Source: an uncultured Granulosicoccaceae bacterium (lineage in GTDB: Bacteria; Pseudomonadota; Gammaproteobacteria; Granulosicoccales; Granulosicoccaceae). Taken from it: a stretch of 64,000 nt of DNA. The notes beneath the pieces were generated by a model that was not told the origin of the DNA, made no database searches, and saw only the letters and a list, made by a program, of their open reading frames with translations. Below are positions 18,172 through 27,156 of this stretch, piece after piece (within the stretch, counting starts at the first letter, position 1; each line of letters begins with the position of its first letter). The stretch spans positions 186,001 to 250,000 of the forward strand of contig CALGLE010000009.1 in NCBI GenBank assembly GCA_937930305.1, written 5' to 3'. The translations under genes and the position numbers were made by a program.

Positions 18172-18642
18172 ATGAAATTTGTATTAATACTTTTGGCTTT
18201 TTTTGCTGTGTCTTTCGCAGTGCAGCAATTTCTGAATAGCGGAAAGGCGAAAGAGAATGATGCATTGGGCCAGGCCTTTCTTAAAAAGAACAGGCAGGTT
18301 GAGGGTGTGCGAACGACTGCCTCTGGGCTGCAATACCAAGTATTACAGCCAGGCACCGGAACCGTGCATCCTAAAGCGAGCGATCAAGTCAACGTGCATT
18401 ACCATGGCACGCTGCTCGACGGCACCGTGTTCGACAGTTCGGTGGAGCGTAATGAACCCATTACTTTTGGACTAAACCAAGTGATATCCGGTTGGACCGA
18501 AGGGCTGCAGCTCATGGTCGAAGGCGAAAAGACTCGACTATTCATTCCAGCAAATTTAGCTTATGGAAATCGTGCCGCTGGTAAAATCAAACCCGGTTCC
18601 ACCTTAATATTTGATGTTGAGTTACTTGGCATCAATCCCTAA
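18172..18642 (+). CDS. FKBP-type peptidyl-prolyl cis-trans isomerase
   Basis: A 156-residue protein with an N-terminal membrane anchor or uncleaved signal (KFVLILLAFFAVSFAV) and one FKBP domain: SGLQYQVLQPGTG, VNVHYHGTLLDGTVFDSS, GWTEGLQLMVEGEKTRLFIP, LAYGNR and GSTLIFDVELL. The residues that form the prolyl-binding pocket are present. It would assist folding in the periplasm. The ATG at 18172 follows GGGAATCG; an upstream in-frame start at 18106 would put 22 residues before the hydrophobic anchor and is less likely. Confidence 0.93.
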   Translation: MKFVLILLAFFAVSFAVQQFLNSGKAKENDALGQAFLKKNRQVEGVRTTASGLQYQVLQPGTGTVHPKASDQVNVHYHGTLLDGTVFDSSVERNEPITFGLNQVISGWTEGLQLMVEGEKTRLFIPANLAYGNRAAGKIKPGSTLIFDVELLGINP

Positions 18643-18653
18643 CACCCAAGTCA

Positions 18654-18704
18654 GTTCCAATATCTAAGTGGTTCCAATATCTAGAGGGTTCTAATATCTA
18701 TTCG
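18654..18704. repeat. Three tandem 17-bp repeats between FKBP and tdh
   Basis: Units at 18654-18670, 18671-18687 and 18688-18704 share GTTCCAATATCTA with small changes in the last bases (GTTCTAATATCTA in the third). The last unit overlaps the stop codon and final residues of tdh. The two genes converge here, so the array lies in the shared 3' region. Its role is unknown; it looks like a short variable-number repeat. Confidence 0.8.
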
Positions 18705-19762
18705 GATCCCACATGTCGCCAATCCAGCACGACTTTACCGCTCGATCCGCTAAGCATGGCATCAAACCCGGCTTTATAGTCTGATGCATCGAAGCGATGA
18801 GTTATTACTTTTGAAACGTCCAGCCCATGTTGGAGCATCGAAATCATTTTGTACCAGGTTTCAAAGATTTCCCGGCCATATACACCCTTGATGGTGATCG
18901 CTTTGAACACAATCCGCGACCAATCCACCGGACTTTTACCTGGCGGTATGCCCAGCATGGCAATTCGCCCACCCATAACCATGACTTCAACCATTTGATC
19001 CAAAGCCAATTGATTACCAGACATCTCTAAGCCCACATCAAAACCTTGCTTCATACCCAACTTACCGGCAACCGATTTAAGCTCTTCAGTTGCCACATTC
19101 ACAGGGACGACATCAGCGACCTTCCCAGCTAAGGCGAGTCGATCAGCGTTTATGTCGGTGATAACCACATTGCGTGCACCCGCATGTCTTGCAATCGCAG
19201 CAGCCATAATGCCGATAGGACCAGCGCCCGTGATTATGACGTCTTCACAAACTAAATCAAAACTCAGGGCTGTATGCACCGCATTCCCCAATGGATCTAA
19301 AATGGCTCCTATATCATCACTGATGTCATCGGGTAAGGGCACCACGTTGAACGCAGGCAGCTTCAGATATTGGGCGAATGCACCTTGCTCGTTCACACCG
19401 ATGCCTCGGGTTTCCGGGTCTAAATGAAATTTTCCCGCTCGCGATTGGCGTGAATTATTTCCAACAAGATGCCCTTCACCACTAACTCTTTGACCCAACC
19501 TTAAGCCACTGACTGCAGCACCCATCTCAACGATTTCACCCGCAAATTCATGGCCGGTGATGAGCGGTACGGGCACAGTTGTCGACGCCCACTCATCCCA
19601 ATTCCAAATGTGCACATCCGTTCCACAGATGCCCGTTTTATTAATGCGTATGAGCACATCATCCGGCGCTATCTCTGGGATCGGTTGAGACTGCATCCAA
19701 AGCCCTTTCTCAGCGTGCGCTTTAACCAAAGCATGCATGGCGTCACCGTGATTGTTGCTCAT
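18698..19762 (-). CDS. tdh: L-threonine 3-dehydrogenase
   Basis: A 354-residue zinc alcohol-dehydrogenase-family enzyme that oxidises L-threonine to 2-amino-3-ketobutyrate with NAD+. Catalytic zinc ligands are present: Cys46 in [15 protein letters not shown] and His71-Glu72 in GHEFAGE. The Rossmann motif is [19 protein letters not shown]. The structural zinc lobe that in E. coli Tdh carries four cysteines is replaced by [16 protein letters not shown] (about 99-114) with no cysteine, so this enzyme should lack the second zinc. The start ATG overlaps the kbl stop as ATGA, showing translational coupling with the next enzyme of the same pathway. Confidence 0.95.
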   Translation of the reverse strand: MSNNHGDAMHALVKAHAEKGLWMQSQPIPEIAPDDVLIRINKTGICGTDVHIWNWDEWASTTVPVPLITGHEFAGEIVEMGAAVSGLRLGQRVSGEGHLVGNNSRQSRAGKFHLDPETRGIGVNEQGAFAQYLKLPAFNVVPLPDDISDDIGAILDPLGNAVHTALSFDLVCEDVIITGAGPIGIMAAAIARHAGARNVVITDINADRLALAGKVADVVPVNVATEELKSVAGKLGMKQGFDVGLEMSGNQLALDQMVEVMVMGGRIAMLGIPPGKSPVDWSRIVFKAITIKGVYGREIFETWYKMISMLQHGLDVSKVITHRFDASDYKAGFDAMLSGSSGKVVLDWRHVGSE

Positions 19763-20967
19763 CGGATGACTCCAAGTTCACGACCCACCGCACAGAACGC
19801 CTCAAGCGCTTGATCCAATTCATCACGGGCAAGTGTGGCGTTCATTTGTGTACGGATTCTTGCCTGTCCTTTCGGAACCACTGGAAAGAAAAAACCCGAC
19901 ACATAAACACCGCGTTCAAATAATTTTGCAGCCATTTCCTGTGCCACAGTGGCCTCCCCTAGCATCACTGGAATGATGGGATGAGTACCTGCAGGAATGT
20001 TAAAGCCGGCCGATGTTAATCCCTCTCGCCAATAGGTGGTGTTTGCAAACAGCTGCTTACGTAAGTCGTCGCTGGTTTTAACTAACTCAATGGCTTCGAT
20101 AGAAGCGGCGACCACACTGGGTGGTAGTGAATTGGAGAAAAGATAGGGCCTAGCCCGTTGACGTAATAGATCAATAACCGGTTGAGGCCCAGCCACATAA
20201 CCGCCGATGGCACCCCCTAAGGCTTTACCTAAGGTGCCGGTCAGTATATCGACATCATCATTCACACCAAAATGCGAGGCTGTACCTTGCCCCTTATCGC
20301 CCATGAAGCCGGTGGAGTGACAATCATCCACCATTACGACAGCATCATATTGTTTCGCCAAGGTTGTCACCGCAGGTAAGTTCGCAAGATAGCCATCCAT
20401 CGAAAACACACCGTCGGTGGCTATCATGATGTGCCTAGCCCCGTCGGCCCTGGCCGCTTTTAATTGCTCTTCCAAATCATTCATATCAGAATTGGCATAG
20501 CGGTAACGCTTCGCCTTACACAAGCGAATGCCGTCAATAATGGATGCATGATTTAACGAATCAGACACGATCGCATCTTCAGGGCCGAGCAAGGGTTCAA
20601 ACAAGCCACCATTCGCATCAAAGCAAGCAGCAAACAGAATGGAATCGTCTTTACCTAGGAATTCTGCAAGAGTTGATTCTAATTGGCGGTGCAGCTGCTG
20701 CGTCCCGCAGATGAATCGAACACTGGCCATTCCATAACCATGTGTGTCCATTGCCGATTTGGCCGCGGAAATTAAGCGGGGATGGTTCGCCAAGCCCAAG
20801 TAATTGTTTGCACACAGGTTGATAACACCTTCGTGTTTCGCCCCGTTGAGCACGACTTGAATTTTGCCAGCTTGAGGTGATGTAATTTCACGTTCAATCT
20901 TGGTAAGACCCGCACGCTCGATGTCGCGGAGTTGCTCTTTGACGTGTTTTAGCAGTGCACTTTCCAT
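19759..20967 (-). CDS. kbl: Glycine C-acetyltransferase (2-amino-3-ketobutyrate CoA ligase)
   Basis: A 402-residue PLP enzyme of the alpha-oxoamine synthase family that splits 2-amino-3-ketobutyrate with CoA into glycine and acetyl-CoA. Visible features are [35 protein letters not shown] and the PLP lysine Lys248 in [15 protein letters not shown]. It is the first gene of a two-gene kbl-tdh operon on the minus strand, and its TGA overlaps the tdh ATG. Length matches the E. coli enzyme. Confidence 0.97.
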   Translation of the reverse strand: MESALLKHVKEQLRDIERAGLTKIEREITSPQAGKIQVVLNGAKHEGVINLCANNYLGLANHPRLISAAKSAMDTHGYGMASVRFICGTQQLHRQLESTLAEFLGKDDSILFAACFDANGGLFEPLLGPEDAIVSDSLNHASIIDGIRLCKAKRYRYANSDMNDLEEQLKAARADGARHIMIATDGVFSMDGYLANLPAVTTLAKQYDAVVMVDDCHSTGFMGDKGQGTASHFGVNDDVDILTGTLGKALGGAIGGYVAGPQPVIDLLRQRARPYLFSNSLPPSVVAASIEAIELVKTSDDLRKQLFANTTYWREGLTSAGFNIPAGTHPIIPVMLGEATVAQEMAAKLFERGVYVSGFFFPVVPKGQARIRTQMNATLARDELDQALEAFCAVGRELGVIR

Positions 20968-21129
20968 AGGTTACCCGACCATAGAGGTGAAGATCGAAAA
21001 GGATATTGTGAACCGAAATCATTCGCGCTAACGAATGACTATAGTTCCTACCCACCTTATATCGGCAATTTCACATCAAACTTCGGCTATTTTCGGCTAT
21101 GGGATGCGACTTTTGCGGGGCATTTGCCC

Positions 21130-21951
21130 TCAAATAATGGCGTGTCGCACCTTGGCGGAAATCCATTCGCTCACCACCACAGTTGCCAGGATGACAATGA
21201 AAATTAAAGTCACTTGTGGCCAGGCTAAAACATTGAGCGACGCTTGCAGCTGCCGCCCAATCCCACCGGCCCCCACCAGCCCTAAGATGGTTGATTCGCG
21301 GATGTTGATATCCCAACGGAACACGGAAATGCCATAGATGGATGGCATAATTTGCGGCAAGATACCGTAGTTCACAACTTGCGAACGAGACGCACCCGTC
21401 GCGGTAACCGCTTCAATTTGAGCGGTGTCGGTTTCTTCGATGGCTTCATAAAGCAATTTGGCGACGAAACCAATGGAGCGTATGCCAATGGCGACAACAC
21501 CTGCCAATACACCCGGACCAATGATCGACACCAACAACAAGGCCCAGATAAGTGAATTGATCGATCGCGATGCGACAATAATAAATAACGCAATGGGACG
21601 AACAAAAAAACGGCTTGGCGTGGTGTTGCGGGCGGCAAGAAAAGCCACCGGAATGGCAATAGCAACACCAATCATGGTGCCCAGCGTTGCAATATTTAAT
21701 GTGTGCCACAACGGCACCCACAACACGTTGATGTAACTCCACTTCGGCGGCACCATTCGCGAACCCAGATCAGCCGCTTGACGCGGTGCATCCGCCACAA
21801 AGGCCCAAATGGTGGACTCAGTCATGACTTGCCAACAATAAACCGTAAAAGCTACTAACAACAACCAGCCAACCCACAACGCCAGACGCTGAACCCCGGT
21901 TCGGTGTTGCCAACGTAAATGTGATACGCCAGAATTTTCAGTGATATTCAT
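21130..21951 (-). CDS. phnE: Phosphonate-type ABC transporter permease, second PhnE
   Basis: A 273-residue inner-membrane permease with about six helices and the binding-protein-dependent transport loop EAVTATGASRSQVVNYGILPQIMP. The family ending GLVGAGGIGRQL is also present. The ATG at 21951 overlaps the TGA of the upstream permease (ATGA); an in-frame GTG at 21960 is less likely. It is the last gene of phnD-phnC-phnE-phnE and would pair with the other PhnE as a heterodimer. The nearest downstream genes, 160 bases on, are kbl-tdh in the same orientation. Confidence 0.93.
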   Translation of the reverse strand: MNITENSGVSHLRWQHRTGVQRLALWVGWLLLVAFTVYCWQVMTESTIWAFVADAPRQAADLGSRMVPPKWSYINVLWVPLWHTLNIATLGTMIGVAIAIPVAFLAARNTTPSRFFVRPIALFIIVASRSINSLIWALLLVSIIGPGVLAGVVAIGIRSIGFVAKLLYEAIEETDTAQIEAVTATGASRSQVVNYGILPQIMPSIYGISVFRWDINIRESTILGLVGAGGIGRQLQASLNVLAWPQVTLIFIVILATVVVSEWISAKVRHAII

Positions 21952-22778
21952 TGCACCCACTTCCGCGCATAACCGGATAAGTACTCTGCCAGCATCACCA
22001 CACTGATAATGATTAACAAAATCGCGCCAGCCGAATCGTATTCATAGCGATCTATTGCGGTATTCAGTGTTGCACCGATGCCACCCGCACCCACAATCCC
22101 AATAACCGCAGACTCACGGAAATTGATATCGAGGCGATACAAAGATAAGCCAATCAAACGAGGTGCAACTTGTGGCTGCACAGCGTAATTAACCAACTGC
22201 CACCAAGAGGCACCGGTGGCTCGCACCGCTTCTAACTGACTCTTATCCACCACTTCAATGTCTTCAGCCAAAAGCTTCGACAAAAAACCAATGGTGGCAA
22301 ACGATAGCGTAAGAAATCCAGCAAAGGGGCCAAAGCCAAACATGGCGACAAACAAAATGGCAATGATGATTTCTTGAAGTGACCGAGATATTGCAATGAT
22401 CGAGCGACAAATTCGATACACAAACGGTGGGACTAAATTGCGGGCAGCTCCGATGCCAATGGGTATGGATATCAACACACCCGCCACCGTGGACGTAAGC
22501 GCCATAGTGAGGCTCTCAATCATCCCGATTTTGATGTCTTTCCATCGAGATGTGAAATCTGGTTGAAGAAATCCTTTTACAAACTGCCAACCTCGATCTA
22601 AACCTTCGTAAACGCGCGCCCAATTGACCTCAAGGCTACCAATAGCGAGCACTAAGTAAACGATTGCACCAATGATTAGCGCATAGCGCAGCGTGTTGTT
22701 TTTAACCAATACCGGTGGGCGCTTCCACGTACTTGGATGAGTATTTGCAGAGCCGCCAGCGTCCAATGTGGAACTCAC
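21948..22778 (-). CDS. phnE: Phosphonate-type ABC transporter permease, first PhnE
   Basis: A 276-residue permease with a polar N-terminal tail, one long first helix ([18 protein letters not shown]), then the transmembrane core and the coupling loop [35 protein letters not shown] ends the family core. It starts with GTG overlapping the phnC stop (GTGA) and its own TGA overlaps the next permease, so the three genes are tightly coupled. It is about as similar in layout as expected for two PhnE paralogues forming one channel. Confidence 0.93.
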   Translation of the reverse strand: MSSTLDAGGSANTHPSTWKRPPVLVKNNTLRYALIIGAIVYLVLAIGSLEVNWARVYEGLDRGWQFVKGFLQPDFTSRWKDIKIGMIESLTMALTSTVAGVLISIPIGIGAARNLVPPFVYRICRSIIAISRSLQEIIIAILFVAMFGFGPFAGFLTLSFATIGFLSKLLAEDIEVVDKSQLEAVRATGASWWQLVNYAVQPQVAPRLIGLSLYRLDINFRESAVIGIVGAGGIGATLNTAIDRYEYDSAGAILLIIISVVMLAEYLSGYARKWVQ

Positions 22779-23575
22779 GCCTCGCTCACATCGTCTTCAG
22801 CGGATTCTTCACTCCGAGCACCTTCAATATCCGTCCAATCTTCCTCGCCATAAATACGAGTTAACACCGAGTCATCCAACTCATTCGGGGCACCATCAAA
22901 CACCACGCGCCCTTCCTGCAAGCCAATGATGCGTTGGGTGAACTGGCGCGCCAACACCACATCGTGAATGTTAATAATGGCGGGTAAGTTACGCTCACTA
23001 CAGATCTCTACAATGAGCCGCATGATAAGGCGCGAGGTTTTGGGGTCGAGCGAAGCGGTGGGTTCATCAACCAATAAAAGTTCGGGGTTTTGCTCAAGTG
23101 CACGAGCGATACCCACGCGTTGCCTCTGACCACCTGACAAAGCGTCTGCGCGCTTATTCGCATGTTGCACCAAGCCCACACGATCCAACAAGGCAAAGGC
23201 TTGTTGCACATCTTCAGCCGGATAACGGCGCATGAAACTGCGCCAGAAAGACACATAACCCAAACGCCCCGACAACACGTTTTCCATCACCGTTAATCGT
23301 TCAACCAAGGCGTATTCTTGGAAAATCATACCGATGCGTCGTCGCATCTGACCGAGATGTTTGCGTGATAGGCCCGTGATGGCCTCATCATTTAAGTGTA
23401 CCGAACCACTGGTGGGTTCAACCAAACGATTGACACATCGAATGAGTGTGGACTTACCGGCCCCAGAGGGGCCGATCAGCCCAACAACTTGACCGGCTTC
23501 AACAGTGAAACTCACATCATCAAGAGCTTTATCACCGGTTGCGTACGTCTTCGAGAGCGCATCGACACGAAGCAT
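22775..23575 (-). CDS. phnC: Phosphonate-type ABC transporter ATP-binding protein
   Basis: A 266-residue ATPase. Walker A is [17 protein letters not shown], the signature is [15 protein letters not shown], and Walker B is [14 protein letters not shown] followed by the H-loop IINIHDV. Long conserved stretches such as [25 protein letters not shown] place it in the PhnC subfamily. It powers uptake of phosphonate, phosphite or phosphate esters through the two PhnE permeases. The C-terminal acidic tail ([14 protein letters not shown]) is unusual but short. Confidence 0.95.
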   Translation of the reverse strand: MLRVDALSKTYATGDKALDDVSFTVEAGQVVGLIGPSGAGKSTLIRCVNRLVEPTSGSVHLNDEAITGLSRKHLGQMRRRIGMIFQEYALVERLTVMENVLSGRLGYVSFWRSFMRRYPAEDVQQAFALLDRVGLVQHANKRADALSGGQRQRVGIARALEQNPELLLVDEPTASLDPKTSRLIMRLIVEICSERNLPAIINIHDVVLARQFTQRIIGLQEGRVVFDGAPNELDDSVLTRIYGEEDWTDIEGARSEESAEDDVSEA

Positions 23576-23620
23576 CTCTGCTACCCCACTTTGAAATACA
23601 TGACTTAACGAACGCGCTTT

Positions 23621-24577
23621 TTAACTGCAGCTGTATTCAACCCCATTGGCATCATCGATTTTACGAATCACTGCCCAATCATCTTTAAAAGTAATGGGCA
23701 CAAATTGCGCCTCACCCGACTTGCTGAACTCAGCTTCTAATGCTGTACCAGCCCATTCAAAGGTCTGGAAAGCTTCTTGAATTTTGGCTTGCAAATCCGC
23801 ACTTAAGTTGTGCGCCGTGCCGTAACTGGTTGTGGGAAATGTTTGCGATTTGTAAATAGACACCAATTGGTCTTCGGTGACGACATCACGGCTTAACATG
23901 CGGTTGAGTACTGAATTGGCGATCGCAGCTGCGGGGTAGTCTTTGTTAGCCACACCTAAAATGGAGTTGTCGTGTTTACCAGAGAACGCAGGTTCGAAAT
24001 CTGTTCCTGGCACCATGTTGTAGTCCGCTTTTAAAATGGCGGAAGGCGCTTTAAATCCTGAATTCGAAGTTTCAGAGGTGAATGCCATCTTCTTACCTTT
24101 GATGTCTTCCACTTTTTCAATTCCACTACCAGGGTAGGTAATGATTTCCATCTCATACCCAAAAGAACCATCGGCTGCCGCCATCATCGTGAAAGGTCGG
24201 TATCCAGCACAGGCAACAGCTAGTGGGTTTGAGCCCGTGTTAAACCCTGCAATATGCAGTCGGCCTGCACGCATGGCCTCAATTTGGGCAGCGTTAGATT
24301 GAACCGGGAAAAACTGCACTTTTTTTCCAGTGATACTGCCCATGTGGTCCAAAAATTCCTGCCACACTTCAGCGTAAACAGCCGGATCTTCTACCGGTGT
24401 GTAAGCAAAGATTAAGGTCCCAGGGTCTACCGTTTCTGCTGGAATATCGGCAATTAGATCGCCATCAGCGTCGGTATATCGACTGTCTAATGTAAATTCT
24501 GCATGAGCAGGCAAGGTGAAAACAATACTTGTGGCCAGGCCGGCGATTAAACCCGTGGCTAGACTGCGTAAGTTCAT
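23621..24577 (-). CDS. phnD: Phosphonate-type ABC transporter substrate-binding protein
   Basis: A 318-residue periplasmic receptor with a clear signal peptide ending PAHA before EFTLDSRYTD. It has the PhnD-like core: LIFAYTPVEDPAVY, FFPVQSNAAQIEAMRAGRLHIAGFNTG, KKMAFTSETSNSGFKAPSAIL and FSGKHDNSILGV. The last motif, FSGSHD-like, and the SNSG-type motif line the phosphonate pocket in known PhnD. GAGGAGCTC precedes the ATG at 24577. No C-P lyase, phosphonatase or phosphite dehydrogenase is in the window, so the real ligand could be phosphite, a phosphonate or a phosphate ester. Confidence 0.92.
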   Translation of the reverse strand: MNLRSLATGLIAGLATSIVFTLPAHAEFTLDSRYTDADGDLIADIPAETVDPGTLIFAYTPVEDPAVYAEVWQEFLDHMGSITGKKVQFFPVQSNAAQIEAMRAGRLHIAGFNTGSNPLAVACAGYRPFTMMAAADGSFGYEMEIITYPGSGIEKVEDIKGKKMAFTSETSNSGFKAPSAILKADYNMVPGTDFEPAFSGKHDNSILGVANKDYPAAAIANSVLNRMLSRDVVTEDQLVSIYKSQTFPTTSYGTAHNLSADLQAKIQEAFQTFEWAGTALEAEFSKSGEAQFVPITFKDDWAVIRKIDDANGVEYSCS

Positions 24578-24739
24578 GAATGAGCTCCTCGTTGGGTGAA
24601 TACCGTGATCGCCCTTCTACGCGGGCTCTACGACTTTAACCACAGCACGTTACTCAAGTGTTACACAGCTTAGGGGTTGTGCGCCATTAATTTTAGAGAC
24701 AACCCGTATTCAACACTGCCATAGGGTTTGAGGGGATTG

Positions 24740-26671
24740 TCAATTACCGCTAAGTGATTCCTGCAGCGCTCCATAGGCGGCTTTCTCTTCGAAGTCTTGA
24801 TTCAGGTACAACGGTTCGGAGAACTTGCGAAACGAGTAACGATCGGTAAAGCCCCAGGTTTGCAGAACCGTGCAACGCGGTTGCCCGATACAAAGCTCAA
24901 CAACCTGCGAATAGACCCTGGCTTGTTTCGATTCATCGTCTCCATCGACTAACGCCACATCCAATTCGGTGATGTGCACATCCAGCCCACGTTCAGCAAT
25001 GGCGGCCATATTAGCGGCTAAGTCATCAAACTGATCAAAGCTTGAAAACACGTGCATCTGAAAACCGACGGCATCAAAGGGCACATTACGTTCTTGCATG
25101 CGATCAATCAATGCCAGTAAACCATCATACTTAGGGCCTGCAAACCCTACATCAAATTCATTTAATACTAAGGTCGCGCTCGGATCCAACTCTCTGGCTT
25201 GCTGAAATGCGATATCAATATAATTCTCACCCATCGCTTCGAACCAAATAGATTCACGCATGTTTCCATTCGCATCATTCAGCGGCTCATTAACAACATC
25301 CCAATATTCAACTTTATCACCATAACGATTCATCACCCGAGTGATAAATTCACGCATATGCACTTCACGATCGGCAACGTTTGTCTCGTCCACCCAAGTG
25401 GGTAAACTGCGATGCCAAACCAATGGATGACCTCGCACACTCATGTCATGCAACTGTGCAAATTGCATTAAGTTGTCCATGTCTGCAAACTCAAAAAGCC
25501 CTGGCAAAGGATTAATCGATGACCACTTCATGGAACTCTCTGGCGTCATGATGGCAAATTCTGTTGAAGCAAAATCTTCATACAACCCACCATCAGCTTG
25601 AAGATAAAACACAGGCGATAGCGCGCTACCAAATAACACACCACCATTGTTTGCCGCATCGCGCAGTCGTTCACCGGAGCGTTCAAAATCTGCAACAGCT
25701 CGGACGTTCAAAGTAAGTTGATCCAGCCCGGTTAGCTGAGGATCCAATGCGTCGCGTGTTAGCACATTGATGGTTAAAACACCTAATTCGTCTGGCACAA
25801 CACGCAACCATTGCAAGTTCGGATCTCGCTCATCCGGAGTTAGCGTGGCACTGGCCGGTGGATTCACTAACTCAACAGATGGCGTCGTGCCGTTGCGATC
25901 AAAACCATCCAGTAAGATGACAGCCGGATCGCCTAATCGCACCGTGTATTCAGTGACGGGCTCAATGCTTGGCGCTACATTCGGAATGGCACTGGGATCG
26001 GTAGGCGCATCAACCGCGATTAATACGCTTTGCGAACTGCGGTAATCAGTCACTTCAGGATCCACTGCTACAACCGTAAATTCATTCACGCCGATATCGG
26101 CTTGATAGGTTTGCCAACGCAGTGTTTTCGTGCCATCAAAGTTGTCATCAAAGGTTGCCCCTTCAGGCAATTCTTGCGGGAACATGCCAGGCAATTCACC
26201 TTCTGGGTCTTCAGGAATGAATTGAATTTCTACTAAGTCCCCAGCCGTGACACGAACATTCTCCAGATCCTCAAAATACGGTGCACCATTTTGCGTCGGA
26301 TCTACGCCGTCCGGCAACGTGATGACAGCATCCGGCAAACCCAGTGCGAAATCGGCTTCGGTGAACTCTTGCACGGGCACTAAAGGAACACGCGGTGAGG
26401 GCTCGCGAACCACTTGAAAACTGGTAATTGTATTGAGCTCGGGCGCTTGCGGTATCGGCTCATCGTTGGTCGACGGCGCCTCGGTTAGCGGAGGATTAGG
26501 CAACAGGCTTAACGAAATTAAAGGAGCCGGATTGCCTGGCGGGTTAATCGGAGGATTACCGGATGGGCCACTGGGGTTCTGCGTACCGTCAGGCTCATCA
26601 CCACCACTACTGCAGGCAGACAGCAAAATCAGCGAAACAACCGCTGCACAGGTTCGTGGGATGAGGGTCAT
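24740..26671 (-). CDS. GH10 endo-1,4-beta-xylanase lipoprotein
   Basis: A 643-residue surface enzyme. A lipoprotein signal (VVSLILLSACSSGG, lipid Cys20) leads into a Gly/Pro-rich linker (NPSGPSGNPPINPPGNPAP). Two Ig/cadherin-like segments follow at about 130-225 and 235-330 (ITAGD/VRLGDPAVILLDGFDRNG type). The GH10 barrel occupies about 340-640: MKWSSINP, VRGHPLVWHRSLPTW, acid/base Glu462 in WDVVNEPLND, nucleophile Glu569 in VHITELDVAL, and LQTWGFTDRYSF near the end. It would cut xylan outside the cell. It stands alone, with no xylosidase or xylose genes nearby. Confidence 0.94.
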   Translation of the reverse strand: MTLIPRTCAAVVSLILLSACSSGGDEPDGTQNPSGPSGNPPINPPGNPAPLISLSLLPNPPLTEAPSTNDEPIPQAPELNTITSFQVVREPSPRVPLVPVQEFTEADFALGLPDAVITLPDGVDPTQNGAPYFEDLENVRVTAGDLVEIQFIPEDPEGELPGMFPQELPEGATFDDNFDGTKTLRWQTYQADIGVNEFTVVAVDPEVTDYRSSQSVLIAVDAPTDPSAIPNVAPSIEPVTEYTVRLGDPAVILLDGFDRNGTTPSVELVNPPASATLTPDERDPNLQWLRVVPDELGVLTINVLTRDALDPQLTGLDQLTLNVRAVADFERSGERLRDAANNGGVLFGSALSPVFYLQADGGLYEDFASTEFAIMTPESSMKWSSINPLPGLFEFADMDNLMQFAQLHDMSVRGHPLVWHRSLPTWVDETNVADREVHMREFITRVMNRYGDKVEYWDVVNEPLNDANGNMRESIWFEAMGENYIDIAFQQARELDPSATLVLNEFDVGFAGPKYDGLLALIDRMQERNVPFDAVGFQMHVFSSFDQFDDLAANMAAIAERGLDVHITELDVALVDGDDESKQARVYSQVVELCIGQPRCTVLQTWGFTDRYSFRKFSEPLYLNQDFEEKAAYGALQESLSGN

Positions 26672-26680
26672 GGGGTTTTA

Positions 26681-27011
26681 ATGGCTGCCGGGACTCCGAT
26701 ATTTTACAAGAAACGGCCGAAGTTGCCGGTGATTTCACCACATAAGCGGATAACAAACTGGAAGAATCAGCCCGGGTCGGCGTATGTGTGTTGGGCGGTA
26801 TTGGTGGGGGCGCTCTGGTCGGTGCGCAATTAGGCGCTTTGGGTGCGAACCCCGTCACCATTGGTGTGGGTGCTGTGGGTGCTGTGGTTGGCGCGGTTGG
26901 GGTGGAATCGCTGGCGAAGCTGCGGTTAATAAAGCCATGAGTTGGGCCTATGAATCCAACAGCGATCAATTCAGAACAGCTCACCCTCACTCGAAAACTG
27001 ACCCTGTTTAA
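26681..27011 (+). pseudogene. Decayed glycine-zipper small protein gene
   Basis: Pieces of one protein are spread over two frames. From about 26692 one frame reads DSDILQETAEVAGDFTT, meets a TAA at 26743-26745, then continues as KLEESARVGVCVLGG and a Gly/Ala-rich zipper (GALVGAQLGALGANPVTIGV). Near 26899-26904 the sense switches frame and goes on as GGIAGEAAVNKAMSWAYES to a TAA at 27011. The ATG at 26681 is in a third phase. So there are at least one nonsense change and two frameshifts. The zipper pattern suggests a small membrane-inserting protein; family unknown. Confidence 0.65.
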
Positions 27012-27156
27012 CACCGCCCACCCCTGAGAAACCATCAATCAAGTGACCTTATGCTCCATGCCATTGGTGTTCGATGAAATTGCCCAACGCGTAAAACACC
27101 TGTGTTCGTAGCGACTGTGGATGAAAACCGCTGTGTACTGTATTGTCCGCAGCACC

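Noticed and set aside
21081-21100. Direct repeat of TTCGGCTAT at the end of the phn operon
   Set aside because: Only two 9-base copies; may be chance.
26607-27038. Minus-strand frame of 143 codons rich in Thr/Ala/Pro
   Set aside because: It is the antisense of the glycine-zipper relic and overlaps the GH10 start; low-complexity composition comes from the Gly/Val codons on the other strand.
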